Below, piece after piece: positions 1-10,308 of a stretch of 64,000 nucleotides of DNA. Position 1 is the stretch's first letter. Every line of letters begins with the position of its first letter. Origin of the DNA: Ardenticatenaceae bacterium (GTDB lineage: Bacteria; Chloroflexota; Anaerolineae; Promineifilales; Promineifilaceae); NCBI GenBank assembly GCA_020634495.1, contig JACKBR010000008.1, positions 74,837-138,836 of the forward strand, in the 5' to 3' direction. Under the pieces are notes generated by a model, which was not told the origin of the DNA, made no database searches, and saw nothing but the letters and a program-made list of their open reading frames with translations. A program made the position numbers and the translations under genes.

Positions 1-669
1 TTTTGGCAAATCACCGAGGTGCCGGGGCTGGAGTTTAATCCGATGATGCTGCTGCACGGCGAGCAATATTTGGAATTGAAACGGCCGTTACCCACCGCCG
101 CCACCATTCACAATACCGCGAAGATTACGGCCGTTTACGACAAAGGCAAAGGCGCGGTTGTCCTGACCGAAACCACTAGCACCGACAGCCAGGGCAACGA
201 AATTGCCGTGAACCAGTCATCGCTCTTCATTCGCGGGCTGGGCGGTTTTGGCGGGGAGCGTGGCCCTTCCACTGGCGAGCAAAACCTGCCGCCCAACCGC
301 CCGCCAGACGCCATCCACAGCCAGCAAACCCGCTCCGATCAAGCGCTGCTCTACCGCCTCAGCTCCGGCGACGGCAATCCGCTGCACGCCGACCCGCAAA
401 TGGCGGCTATCGGCGGCTTCCGCCAACCTATTTTGCATGGACTCTGCACCTTCGGCTTTGCCGGACGTGCCGTGATGAAGCATTTCGCCAACAACGACCC
501 GGCCCGCTTCAAAAGCATCAAAGTGCGCTTTAGCAAGCACGTCTTCCCTGGCGAAACCATCGTCACCGAAATGTGGCGCGAATCGGACACCCGCATCCTC
601 TTCCAATGCAAAGTGGCGGAGCGGGATGAACTGGTGCTGTCGAATTCGGCCGTTGAACTGCAACCTTAA
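1..669 (+). CDS. MaoC-like (R)-specific enoyl-CoA hydratase, 5' end outside the window
   Basis: Acyl-CoA hydratase of the MaoC/hydratase-2 hot-dog family, which adds water to trans-2-enoyl-CoA to give (R)-3-hydroxyacyl-CoA. The C-terminal half carries the family signature [15 protein letters not shown] followed by [10 protein letters not shown]; the Asp and His in GDGNPLH are the expected catalytic pair. The reading frame is open from base 1, with FWQITEV upstream of a possible internal GTG at 19, so the true start lies outside the window and about 222 residues are seen. The N-terminal part resembles the first, non-catalytic hot-dog repeat of eukaryotic-type hydratase 2. A long inverted repeat follows the stop. 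The family call is firm; the physiological substrate is unknown. Confidence 0.85.
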   Translation, partial: FWQITEVPGLEFNPMMLLHGEQYLELKRPLPTAATIHNTAKITAVYDKGKGAVVLTETTSTDSQGNEIAVNQSSLFIRGLGGFGGERGPSTGEQNLPPNRPPDAIHSQQTRSDQALLYRLSSGDGNPLHADPQMAAIGGFRQPILHGLCTFGFAGRAVMKHFANNDPARFKSIKVRFSKHVFPGETIVTEMWRESDTRILFQCKVAERDELVLSNSAVELQP

Positions 670-674
670 CAAGC

Positions 675-733
675 AGACCCCAGGGGTTTACGTACAGATA
701 GTAAAATCATTAGGCACCAAACCCCTGGGGTCT
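675..733 (+). terminator. 15-bp perfect inverted repeat, probable terminator
   Basis: Arms at 675-689 and 719-733 are exact reverse complements (AGACCCCAGGGGTTT) with a 29-nt loop, and the right arm runs into TTTCT. It starts 6 nt after the hydratase stop and ends 7 nt before the strong ribosome-binding site of the next gene. Each arm also contains its own small palindrome (CCCCAGGGG type), so the site could be a short repeat unit as well as a terminator. Confidence 0.55.
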
Positions 734-755
734 TTCTATCAAAGGAGGGTCACAC

Positions 756-1715
756 ATGGGCAAATTCAACCTCAAAACGATGAACATCACCCGGCTGGTG
801 GGCGTGATTTTTCTGTTCCTGGCCCTGGTTTTTGGCGTTGCTGGCTTCCTCAACCAGCATCCGGGCAGCATCACGTTTTCTGACGTGGTGGAAGATTTTT
901 ACGCCAACATCAGTTCAGAATTGTTCAGCATTGCCACGACGGTGCTGCTTATTGACTACCTCAACGAGCGGCGCGAAGACCAGCGGCGCAAAGAGCTGCT
1001 TATTCGTGAGCTGGGCAGCACCAGCAACGCCATCGCCCTGCGTGCCGTAGCCGAGCTAAAGGCCGATGGCTGGCTGGTTGACGGTGCGCTGCACGGGGCC
1101 AGCTTTGTGGAGGCTAATTTGAGCAATGCCATCCTCAAGGGCGCTTCCTTTGCGGGGGCCACCTTTGAGCGCGCCCAGCTTAACAAGGTTGATTTCAGCA
1201 ATGCAGACCTGACTGGCGTCAGTTTTGAGGGCGCTAAAATGGAAGAGACGGACTTGCGCGGAGCCAAATTGGCCGATGCTCATTTTGCCCGGGCTGACAT
1301 GACGGGCGTGAAGCTGACGGGCCAGGATTTGCGCAATGTGAACTTGTTTGGGGCCGAAATTAACAGTGCGAATCTGGATGAAGTGAACCTGACCGAAGCA
1401 AAGATTAATGGGTTGGACATGCGCGGCTCCAGCCTGCGCAAGGCGCAACTGCGCAAGGCCAAACTCCATTTTGTAAATCTAAAGGGGGGTACGCTCAGTG
1501 AGGCCAATCTGGAAAAGGCAAATATGAACGGGGCAAATTTGTCTGGCGCTTACCTGAACTGGACGAACCTGCGCGGCGCTTATTTGTTTAATGCTGACCT
1601 CACCGGGGCCGATCTCAGCGGCGCTGACCTGACCGAAGCTCGCGTGACGCCTGAGCAGTTGGCGACGGTGAAATCGCTCAAGAATGCGACTTTGCCGGAT
1701 GGGACGAGGCAGTAG
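756..1715 (+). CDS. Membrane-anchored pentapeptide-repeat protein
   Basis: Protein of 319 residues. An N-terminal hydrophobic helix (about residues 13-31) and a second weaker one (about 52-68) precede a charged linker. From about residue 108 to 300 the protein is built of A(D/N)LxX pentapeptide repeats such as ANLSN, ADLTG, ANLSG, ADLSG, which fold into a right-handed quadrilateral beta-helix. The function of such membrane-attached proteins is generally unknown; they are scaffolds or interaction surfaces. The start is well supported by AAAGGAGGG at 741-749, six bases before the ATG. The gene stands alone between an inverted repeat and an array of 8-bp repeats that begins 10 bases after its stop codon. 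Confidence 0.88.
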   Translation: MGKFNLKTMNITRLVGVIFLFLALVFGVAGFLNQHPGSITFSDVVEDFYANISSELFSIATTVLLIDYLNERREDQRRKELLIRELGSTSNAIALRAVAELKADGWLVDGALHGASFVEANLSNAILKGASFAGATFERAQLNKVDFSNADLTGVSFEGAKMEETDLRGAKLADAHFARADMTGVKLTGQDLRNVNLFGAEINSANLDEVNLTEAKINGLDMRGSSLRKAQLRKAKLHFVNLKGGTLSEANLEKANMNGANLSGAYLNWTNLRGAYLFNADLTGADLSGADLTEARVTPEQLATVKSLKNATLPDGTRQ

Positions 1716-1724
1716 GTTTGTGGG

Positions 1725-1839
1725 GAGTTTGCGAGTTTGCAAGTTTGCGAGTGGCGAGTTTGCAAGTGTGCGAGTTTGCAAGTGTGCGAGTTTGCAAGTG
1801 TGCGAGTGTGCAAGTTTGCAAGTTTGCGAGTGGCGAGTG
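1725..1839. repeat. 8-bp tandem array, unit (G/A)AGT(T/G)TGC
   Basis: About 14 imperfect octamers of the GAGTTTGC / AAGTTTGC / GAGTGTGC type run head to tail, interrupted twice by a GAGTG spacer. The array begins 10 bases after the pentapeptide-repeat gene. A shorter array of the same unit lies at 13424-13482. Long open frames through it are repeats of CEFASVRV-like text and are not genes. Confidence 0.85.
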
Positions 1840-1860
1840 GCTGGCACTCTATCTATCAGG

Positions 1861-1920
1861 CACCCCCTCACCCTGTCACCCTGTCACCCTGTCACCCCTT
1901 CACCTTGTCACCCTGTCACT
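1861..1920. repeat. 8-bp tandem array, unit CACCCTGT
   Basis: Seven or so octamers close to CACCCTGT (variants CACCCCCT, CACCCCTT, CACCTTGT). It lies 21 bases after the first array, has the same period but an unrelated unit, and abuts the remains of a peptidase gene. Confidence 0.8.
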
Positions 1921-1923
1921 CCA

Positions 1924-2777
1924 TCATCCCCAATCCGCAACTTCCTCATGTACCACCTTTAGGCCGCCAGCCTGGGCTGCGGCCAGGTGCAGGCAGCCGA
2001 GGACGGTTTGGGCCGACGGCCGTTTCTCCACCGCCGCCGAATGAAAAACCACCTTGCTGTAATTTTGCTGCTTTAGCTGCTCGCCAATTTGCCTGGCCAG
2101 ATCGGGTACGCGGTTCAGATCTGTTAAGTCGGTTTCTGTGGCATAAAATAGTTTAACCAGCCCTTCGTCCAGCGAAATGGCCCACAATTCCGCTTCGTCC
2201 CGCAGCGCCCACTGCATCAACTGTTCCAGCTCCACCTTGCTGCCGTAACCGATGTAACACGGCCGTTTCACATCCTCCTTCGCTTCATCCCAAAGCCACT
2301 GGTTGAACCAATCCAGGTTGTCCTGCATAATCTGCCGGGATTGGCGCGGTTGGCGCGGGCCGTGTGGCATTCCTGGGTAAGTGACCAGACGCACCGGCAC
2401 GTCCATGTCGCGTAGACCCTGGTACAGTTCGTAGGCGTTGGACAGGGGGACGCGGGCATCGTTACGGCCGTGTTGGATCAGCGTCGGCGTCTGGGCGTTT
2501 TTGATGTAGGTCATCGGCGAGGTTTTCTTGTAAATTTCCATCTCGTCCCACGGCGTGGCTTGCAGGTAATGGCGGGTAAAAGGATGCACAGCTGTTGGGG
2601 TTCCGATTCATTGGCCGTGCTTACCAGCCAAATTTGGGAGATGTAGCTATCTTTTTCCCAATCCGGTTGGGATTGTTTGTAGGCGATGAAACGGCCGTTT
2701 GGTGAAATTTACGCCGTTTCCAAAGTGGGCAGCTCGATAAGTTCCTGGACAGTGGGAATGTGCATATGCTTTTCCAT
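1924..2777 (-). pseudogene. Broken S9 (prolyl-oligopeptidase-type) peptidase remnant
   Basis: The C-terminal part (ORF from 2589 to 1924) has the end of an S9 alpha/beta-hydrolase domain: TPTLIQHGRNDARVP with the catalytic Asp and YPGMPHG with the catalytic His, followed by about 110 residues of unassigned tail. The GxSxGG nucleophile region is absent. Upstream, an ATG at 2777 opens a typical S9 N-terminus (MEKHMHIPTVQELIELPTL), but a TAA at 2711-2709 stops it after 22 codons. Past that stop the frame continues as ISPNGRFIAYKQSQPDW, the first propeller blade, then jumps into the C-terminal part in another frame. A family member usually has about 600-700 residues, so most of the propeller and the nucleophile have been deleted. 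Decay is seen directly; the family comes from motif recognition. Confidence 0.8.
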
Positions 2778-3067
2778 AAATAAACAGCTTCCTCCAAAAA
2801 ACAGCCTCAATTTATTCTGCTGCTTAAATTGTACCCGCTTTTTTAGCTTGATGAGGCGTTGGCAGACAAAGTAAATCACGAGAAGTTGCTTAATAACCTG
2901 AGCGCAACCTGTGATTTACTTTCAGGAGAACAAAAAGCTCAAATAAGACGGTTGGTTTTATAGGGCTTTTTTTTCTCCACTTAATAATGTTACAATATAA
3001 AAATCTTGTAGCGCATTCGGATCACAGCACTGCTTCCACACCTGTAAAATAAAGACAATTGGTTTCT

Positions 3068-4411
3068 ATGAAATCTGGTTTGCAACCTCTGGAAAAAGCC
3101 CAACTTTGCGCGTTTCTGGTTGAACAGTTTACCCAAAGTGAACTAGAACTGCTGGCTTTCGATTTGGGAGCTGATTACAAGATTGTGACCTGCCCAGGCA
3201 AAGAAACGGCCGCTTTAGAGATGGTGGCCTATTTTGAACACCGCCGCCAGCTTGGTTGCCTATTAGCCGAAACGATCCGTCGCCGCCCACACCATAACTT
3301 GGCCCACTTGCTGCCAAAAGTTCCTGCCTGTGTACCCGTTACCAAAATCCAGTTTGTTGTTCCCCACTCGCCAGAAACCAGTGTAGAAATTGCGCCAATT
3401 GTAGAAAGCCTGATTCAAACGCACGCATTGAATCGCGAGGAAGTGAGCCTGGTTGCTGCGGCCCAGGGCAGCCTTCGCCTGCTGCTTGGCGTGCCTGCGT
3501 ATGCAGCCGACCGTTTTCAACGAGGTGCCATCCGGCAACAGGTTGGCGACACCAGCAACAGGTTATTGACGGCCGTTCCCTTTTCAGACTTACCGGAGCG
3601 CAGCCAAAAAATTTGGCGCATGGTTGCCTGCGAATGGCCGCCTCTGGCCCTAGAAAATGCGCTGGTGCCGCGCATCTCATGGCAAAAAGCGGCCGAAATC
3701 TTCCAGCTAAAGGAAAAGGACGCGATTTTGCGGCTGCTGGCCGCAGGCGACGCTTTTGGATCGCATCGTACACGCATTTCTTTAACCGCTTTAACTGGTT
3801 ATGCCCAACTGCTGGCCCTGACAGGCAGTTTGAATGAAAAACAGGCGAGCTACGTTGAAAAGCTAGAGCAAGCCTCTGAAGAGTTTGTTGAATCGTTGAC
3901 TGTTTTGTACAACCTCATCAGCTCGCGGGAGGAAGCGGTGACGGTTCGTTTTTTGCTACAGCGTATTCTCATTGCCTTGTCGCCAATCGCTGAACAAGCC
4001 GGAATCGTGTTGGAAACGGATGTCAGCCAGGGTTTAGCCGAGAGCGAGCAGGGGGTGCGGGGCAATGTGGTGTTGTTGGCTAAAGCGGTAACGGCACTTT
4101 GTTTGAATGGGATTCAATATTCGCCACCAAACGGCCGTATCCGGCTCACAGCCCGCCTGGCCACAGATCATTTGCATATCCAGGTGCAGGATGATGGCGA
4201 CCCCGTCCCCATTGCAGCGGCTGCTGAGATTTTTAATTTGGACGGGCAACGGCCGTTTGCCCAGCCAACTCGTAAATTCCCCGTTGGCAGCGGGCTGGGG
4301 CTGCACCTGACAAAGCTGGTGATCGAGCAAATTGAGGGCAAAGTTTGGCTTGAACCACAGCCAAAACTGGGGAATATTTTTCACCTGGCCATCCCATTTG
4401 GTGGCGTTTAG
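3068..4411 (+). CDS. Effector-associated-domain protein with degenerate histidine-kinase core
   Basis: Protein of 447 residues from the ATG at 3068 (a TTG three codons earlier is less likely; neither has a clear SD). Residues about 10-75 (FTQSELELLAFDLGADY ... LLAETIRRRPHHNLAHLLP) resemble the small helical effector-associated/death-like domains known in Chloroflexota and cyanobacteria. A central segment (95-200) is unassigned. The C-terminal 210 residues look like a sensor kinase: an H-box SHRTRISLTALTGYAQLL, an N-box ALCLNGIQYSPPNGRIRL, a weak G1 box (VQDDGDPVP, normally DxGxG) and a good G2 box GSGLGLHLTKLVIEQ. No membrane helix or receiver domain is seen. Kinase activity is uncertain because G1 is altered. 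About 290 bases of gene-free DNA precede it. Confidence 0.7.
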   Translation: MKSGLQPLEKAQLCAFLVEQFTQSELELLAFDLGADYKIVTCPGKETAALEMVAYFEHRRQLGCLLAETIRRRPHHNLAHLLPKVPACVPVTKIQFVVPHSPETSVEIAPIVESLIQTHALNREEVSLVAAAQGSLRLLLGVPAYAADRFQRGAIRQQVGDTSNRLLTAVPFSDLPERSQKIWRMVACEWPPLALENALVPRISWQKAAEIFQLKEKDAILRLLAAGDAFGSHRTRISLTALTGYAQLLALTGSLNEKQASYVEKLEQASEEFVESLTVLYNLISSREEAVTVRFLLQRILIALSPIAEQAGIVLETDVSQGLAESEQGVRGNVVLLAKAVTALCLNGIQYSPPNGRIRLTARLATDHLHIQVQDDGDPVPIAAAAEIFNLDGQRPFAQPTRKFPVGSGLGLHLTKLVIEQIEGKVWLEPQPKLGNIFHLAIPFGGV

Positions 4412-4415
4412 CTGG

Positions 4416-4443
4416 ATGCTGCCGGGTCGGTTTCCAGCAGCAT
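4416..4443. terminator. Weak hairpin between convergent genes
   Basis: ATGCTGCCGG at 4416-4425 can pair with CCAGCAGCAT at 4434-4443 with one mismatch and an 8-nt loop, four bases after the stop of the kinase-like gene. There is no T-run, so a terminator role is only possible. Confidence 0.3.
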
Positions 4444-4477
4444 GGCTACAAACCCCACAAAATATGCTTGCTGGCGC

Positions 4478-5974
4478 TTATCCGAAATTTACTGTTGGTA
4501 AGAATTTTGGTGGTTTGCGAGCTTTTGTTGCCTGCTCAAAGGCGTAGGCCAGTTTTAGCAGCTTAGGCTCCTGCCAGGCACCGCCCATGAACGAGATGCC
4601 CACCGGTAAACCGTAGAGGTAGCCTGTGGGCACAGTAATATTTGGATAGCCAGCAACGGCCGTTGGTGTTGAACTAGCCCCGCTATAATGATCCCCGTTT
4701 ACCCAATCTGTAAGCCAGGCAGGCCCACCGGTTGGGGCAACAATGGCATCCAGCTGGTGGGCTTGCAGCGTGGCATCAATGCCTTCATTGCGGGCCAATC
4801 GGCGGCTGTTGGCCAATGCCTCAAGATACGCCGCATCATTCAAATCGCCTTTGGCCTGGGCCGACTCGAATAACTCCTGGCCAAAGTAGGGGAGTACGGC
4901 CGTTTCGTTGGCCAGGTTAAACTCAATCAGGTCGGCTAAGGTGCGCTGGGGTACCGTTTGGGGCGTGGTGGCCAGATACGTGTTCAGGTCGGCTTTGAAT
5001 TCGTACAGCAGTACCTCAAATTCTGGCTGGCCAATTTGCCTCTTGGTTTCAATGTTGGCTGGGTCAACAATGGTCGCACCTTGCTGGCGCATCACCGTAA
5101 TGGCTTGCTCAATGAGCGCATCCACGCCGGGATTGTGTCCCAAAAAGTTGCGTGCGACGCCAATCCTGGCTCCCTGTAGGCCGTTTTTGTCGAGGAATTG
5201 CGTGTAGTCAGTATGGTGATTGTTGGCGCTAACGGCCGTAACCGGATCACGCGGATCAATGCCAGTGAGCGCACCCAGGAGGATGGCAACATCGCGCACC
5301 GTGCGGGCCATTGGGCCAGCCGTGTCCTGGCTGTGGGAGATGGGCACGATGCCCGAACGGCCGATCAACCCCACCGTGGGTTTCAGCCCGACAATGCCAT
5401 TGACATGAGACGGACAGACAATTGAGCCATCTGTCTCTGTGCCGATGGCGGCGGCGCACAAATTTGCCGCCACAGCCACACCGGAACCAGAGCTGCTGCC
5501 ACAGGGATTGCGATCAAGCGCATATGGATTTCGCACCTGCCCACCAGCGCTGCTCCAGCCGCTGCTAGACCGGTTTGAGCGGAAGTTGGCCCATTCGCTC
5601 AGATTTGTTTTCCCCAGGATGATGGCCCCTGCTGCCCGCAATTTTTCGGCGACAAAGCTGTCTTGCCTGGCAAAATTTTCCGCCAGAGCAAGCGATCCGG
5701 CCGTGGTGGGCACCGGGTCTTTGGTTTCGATGTTGTCTTTTAGCAAAATGGGAATGCCGTGCAGCGGCCCGCGTGGCCCGGTGGTCTGCCGCTCTTCATC
5801 CAGCGTTTTGGCAATGTGCAGTGCATTTGGGTTAACCGCCAAAACGCTGTTGAGGCTGGGGCCGTTGCGGTCAATTTGCTCAATCCGATCCAGATAGAAT
5901 TGCACCGCTTTTTGGGCCGTCATTGTCCCAGCTGCCATCATTTCATGGAGTTGGTCGATGGTCCATTCGTCCAT
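4478..5974 (-). CDS. Amidase-signature family amidase
   Basis: Protein of 498 residues of the amidase-signature family (Ser-cisSer-Lys hydrolases that split C-N amide bonds). Lys79 lies in [10 protein letters not shown], the Gly/Ser-rich signature [12 protein letters not shown] starts at residue 159 with cis-Ser near 160, and the nucleophile is Ser184 in [10 protein letters not shown]. Length and layout fit stand-alone amidases rather than GatA; no gatB or gatC is nearby, which argues against a tRNA-amidotransferase role. No signal peptide is seen. It is the last gene of a minus-strand run after the C45-like gene (30-base gap). The natural substrate cannot be read from sequence. Confidence 0.88.
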   Translation of the reverse strand: MDEWTIDQLHEMMAAGTMTAQKAVQFYLDRIEQIDRNGPSLNSVLAVNPNALHIAKTLDEERQTTGPRGPLHGIPILLKDNIETKDPVPTTAGSLALAENFARQDSFVAEKLRAAGAIILGKTNLSEWANFRSNRSSSGWSSAGGQVRNPYALDRNPCGSSSGSGVAVAANLCAAAIGTETDGSIVCPSHVNGIVGLKPTVGLIGRSGIVPISHSQDTAGPMARTVRDVAILLGALTGIDPRDPVTAVSANNHHTDYTQFLDKNGLQGARIGVARNFLGHNPGVDALIEQAITVMRQQGATIVDPANIETKRQIGQPEFEVLLYEFKADLNTYLATTPQTVPQRTLADLIEFNLANETAVLPYFGQELFESAQAKGDLNDAAYLEALANSRRLARNEGIDATLQAHQLDAIVAPTGGPAWLTDWVNGDHYSGASSTPTAVAGYPNITVPTGYLYGLPVGISFMGGAWQEPKLLKLAYAFEQATKARKPPKFLPTVNFG

Positions 5975-6004
5975 AAGTTTTCTCTTTTTTGTGTGCTTTT
6001 GTGG

Positions 6005-7087
6005 CTAATTCAGCTTAAATTCTTCGTATTCATTTTCGGCGGGGAGTCCCCAGACGGCCCAGAAGGTACCGGTTTTGGGTTGCATGATGGCTGCCCCGCA
6101 GGATTCGATGTGCATGGGGGGCTTGGCGCGGACGCAGATGGCATCTGGGTCACGGGTGAGGGCGATGAGGTGGTGGATGGTTAACGGCCGTTCCGCCAAA
6201 AGTTCGCCCGCTTTCCCTAACCGTGCCTCTGAACTGGCCTGGGATTCAGCCGGACGTTCCTGGGCAAACTGAACTGTTTCTGGCAGCAGGCAGTGGTTGG
6301 TATGCAAAAGTGGCTCGTTGGCCAGTGGCGTAACAACGTGATGGCTGGACATTGCCTCGATGTTGTACCCTTGCCCGGTTTTGTCGAAAAGCAGGTAGTT
6401 GTGAGCGCCAGCCAGCCTGGCACTGGTAACGCAGGCCAGGGCATCCTCAATATTGTCTTGTTGCAGCACTTTGCGCACCACAAAGGGCCACGTCACCCCA
6501 ATTTGGCCATCTGCTCCCATTAGATTGTTGATGCCGATGCAGATGCCGTGGGCGTTCATGCCAATCTGCCCCAGACAGCCAGTGGTGGTAAACACCAGGC
6601 TGCGAGGGCCATCATTTGGCTGCGCATCCAGCAAAATGACAAATTCGGTGGCTGTGTCGTGCATGTCCCAGGTTTGGCCAAAAAAGCCTGCGCCTTCGGC
6701 GGCGCTGTCGGGCACAATGAAAGCGGTGCAGTCATCCACAGGTAGACGAGCCTTTTTTTGCTGGGTTGTGCTGTAAACGGTGTCAACAAAGTCGGTGAAG
6801 CCGCCTACGATGATGAGCTCGGCCAGGGAGAGGTTTGTGGCGTCGGCCAGACCTTGCAGCTCCTGGTAGAGTGTTGGCGCGTAGGCCTGGTGGTCGGGCA
6901 AGCACGCTTCGGCCAGAGCCAGAACATCGGCGCGAGACATAGGGCCGCCACTCCAGAGTCCGCTGCAAACAAGCTGCACGCGCTCGGCGGTATAGCGGCG
7001 GATGTCATCACGGTAGAAACGGCCGTGTTCATAACCAATCTCATACGGGGTGCCGCTGGCTTTTAGGACGCGGATTTTTCGGGTCAT
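6005..7087 (-). CDS. C45 / acyl-CoA:6-aminopenicillanate acyltransferase-like Ntn hydrolase
   Basis: Protein of 360 residues similar to the isopenicillin-N acyltransferase (peptidase C45) family, whose members self-cleave before a Cys that becomes the N-terminal nucleophile. The probable nucleophile is Cys120 in PVDDCTAFIVP. The block after it, GFFGQTWDMHD and GLGQIG-type glycine turns (TTTGCLGQIGMNAHG), fits the Ntn fold. An N-terminal region of about 119 residues would be the small subunit. Bacterial relatives are often of unknown substrate and should not be taken as penicillin enzymes. It sits between a GNAT gene and an amidase gene on the same strand with short gaps, so the three could be co-transcribed, all acting on acyl or amide bonds. 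Confidence 0.82.
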   Translation of the reverse strand: MTRKIRVLKASGTPYEIGYEHGRFYRDDIRRYTAERVQLVCSGLWSGGPMSRADVLALAEACLPDHQAYAPTLYQELQGLADATNLSLAELIIVGGFTDFVDTVYSTTQQKKARLPVDDCTAFIVPDSAAEGAGFFGQTWDMHDTATEFVILLDAQPNDGPRSLVFTTTGCLGQIGMNAHGICIGINNLMGADGQIGVTWPFVVRKVLQQDNIEDALACVTSARLAGAHNYLLFDKTGQGYNIEAMSSHHVVTPLANEPLLHTNHCLLPETVQFAQERPAESQASSEARLGKAGELLAERPLTIHHLIALTRDPDAICVRAKPPMHIESCGAAIMQPKTGTFWAVWGLPAENEYEEFKLN

Positions 7088-7137
7088 GGTGTTTTCTCGG
7101 CTTGATGATATTTATGGGTCAAGATGACAATCTTGAC

Positions 7138-7776
7138 CTACGGTGTTTTTGCCACATAGTGCGGATTTTGCCAAACAATGAGTGTGGCCCAATTCTCGGA
7201 ATTGCTGTCGTCGATATAATTTTTGAGCAGCCCACGCACTTCAAAACCATTCCGCAACTGCATGGTGAGGGTGGGGTCGAACAGCTCTCCGGCTACAACT
7301 TTGTCTACGTATTCTGGGATTGTTAGCTGGTGGCGATAATTTGGATACCCTGGCAGAACGCCCCCGGCTACAATGCCTTTGCGGTTGGTGCGGATCACCA
7401 ACTCTTTGCGGGCGTCGTACAGTTTTCGGCCGATTCTTCGGCCTCGGTAGTCTGGATGCACGCTGATGTCTGCGCCATAATAATAGTCGCCTTCAGGGTC
7501 GTGGTTGGTGTAGTAGCCCCCGGCAATGATTTCGTTGAAGGTGTGGCGCGGCTGGTCAAAGTCAAAGTTGTAGAAGAAGCCAGAACCCAGCGCAACAACA
7601 CGGCCGTTTACCAGCGCTACAAACTCACCCTCAGGGAAAATTTCGCAATGTTTAAGAAAATGTTCCTCTCTCATCAATTCCTGTTCGCCCAATGTGGGAA
7701 AGCAGGCGCGTTGTAATTCTGCCAGTGCAGGGGCAAATTCGGGGCGAATAGTAACGATTTCAAGATTTTCGCTCAT
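7138..7776 (-). CDS. GNAT-family N-acetyltransferase
   Basis: Protein of 212 residues from the ATG at 7776; a TTG at 7836 would add 20 residues. Acetyl-CoA-dependent acyl transfer is indicated by GNAT motif A, ISVHPDYRGRRIGRKLYDARKEL, where RGRRIG is the pyrophosphate loop, preceded by a beta strand with YYYGAD. The C-terminus (PTLTMQLRNGFEVRGLLKNYI) is the usual GNAT ending in which the distal residues pack on the cofactor. The substrate is unknown. Its start is 75 bases downstream of the pyrG stop, and its stop is 50 bases from the C45-like gene. Confidence 0.82.
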   Translation of the reverse strand: MSENLEIVTIRPEFAPALAELQRACFPTLGEQELMREEHFLKHCEIFPEGEFVALVNGRVVALGSGFFYNFDFDQPRHTFNEIIAGGYYTNHDPEGDYYYGADISVHPDYRGRRIGRKLYDARKELVIRTNRKGIVAGGVLPGYPNYRHQLTIPEYVDKVVAGELFDPTLTMQLRNGFEVRGLLKNYIDDSNSENWATLIVWQNPHYVAKTP

Positions 7777-7851
7777 TAGATTCGCTATTGTAGCCAGCTC
7801 TAAAGGGTGGTTATTAAATTTGGCAATGGGTTTCAACCATGCTTTTCTAAA

Positions 7852-9576
<1,725 letters not shown>

Positions 9577-9587
9577 TCAAAAAAAAG

Positions 9588-9624
9588 AGGTGGGGCATGT
9601 CATCTTGGGTGACATGCCCCACCT
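9588..9624 (-). terminator. Strong intrinsic terminator after the Roadblock gene
   Basis: A perfect 15-bp stem (AGGTGGGGCATGTCA at 9588-9602 with 9610-9624) and a 7-nt loop. Read on the minus strand it is followed by CTTTTTTTTGAG, a textbook U-tract, about 80 bases after the stop of the Roadblock gene. It isolates pyrG from upstream transcription. Confidence 0.9.
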
Positions 9625-9705
9625 AAATTTTACTTCCATTCGTCAGGCGAATGTGTTGTTCGCCGCGAAGGTTTTTTTCGCGTTAATATTTTTCGTTTCA
9701 TACCA

Positions 9706-10074
9706 TTAGAGCAGACGCTCCAAATCTTCGGCGGCGCGTCCCATATCCAGGAAGATGAGCCCTAACTTTGCCTGCGCACGTGCCAGAACGGTCAGCACGG
9801 CATCTTCCCCAATGGCCCGCAAGACAATGATACCGTCTGTGCCGCGAATGTGTACCTGCTCTAAACGGCCGCGTTGCAGTTCAGACGCAATGCGATCACC
9901 TAAGGACAGCATGGCCGCAGACATTGCCGAGATGCGATCTTCATCGACACCGGCAGGCAGTGACGATGCCATAATGAGGCCGTCTACGCTTACAACGGCT
10001 GATGCTTCAATATCTGGCGTGCCTGCTTGTAAATCTTTCAAGCGGTCAACCATCATCTCTGTACGGGATCTCAT
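9706..10074 (-). CDS. Roadblock/LC7 domain protein
   Basis: Protein of 122 residues consisting of one Roadblock/LC7 domain: SAVVSVDGLIMASSLPAGVDEDRISAMSAAMLSLG, then the second beta-hairpin HIRGTDGIIVLRAIGEDAVLTVLA. In bacteria such proteins (MglB type) are dimeric partners or activators of small Ras-like GTPases in polarity and motility. No GTPase gene lies in this window, so it is an orphan member here. The start is supported by AAGGAGA eight bases upstream of the ATG. It is a single-gene unit with its own terminator. Confidence 0.9.
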   Translation of the reverse strand: MRSRTEMMVDRLKDLQAGTPDIEASAVVSVDGLIMASSLPAGVDEDRISAMSAAMLSLGDRIASELQRGRLEQVHIRGTDGIIVLRAIGEDAVLTVLARAQAKLGLIFLDMGRAAEDLERLL

Positions 10075-10308
10075 CCAGACTCTCCTTACACGTTCGTATT
10101 GGGGAAACTCGTTCTTTATCTCTAACCTTGTGCCGCAACTTTTTGCACAATTAAGGCCGTTTTTCTCTGGTTTGCCTTAATTTTATGTTAGCCAAGAACG
10201 GGGGGATAATACCATATCGAAATTTTACTGTCAAACCTTGGCCGGGGGAGTTTTGGCCTAGAAAACGACTGTTATGTTAACTGATTTGGCGGGGTTGAAA
10301 CGGCCGTT

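Noticed and set aside
1725..1920. CRISPR-like array
   Set aside because: The unit is 8 bp and continuous without spacers, and no cas gene is near. These are microsatellite-type arrays.
1684..2156. Three long overlapping frames through the octamer arrays
   Set aside because: They encode only period-8 repeat text (CEFASVRVCK-like) in every frame and run into the pseudogene. No start site and no family resemblance.
2686..2874. Small plus-strand ORF
   Set aside because: It lies opposite the N-terminal remnant of the S9 peptidase, has no ribosome-binding site and reads as the reverse of that coding sequence.
4478..5974. GatA subunit of tRNA amidotransferase
   Set aside because: No gatB/gatC nearby and the sequence between the signature blocks looks like a stand-alone amidase.
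6005..7087. Beta-lactam acyltransferase or penicillin biosynthesis
   Set aside because: Only the C45 fold is supported; no other beta-lactam gene is in the window, so a biosynthetic role would be over-reading.
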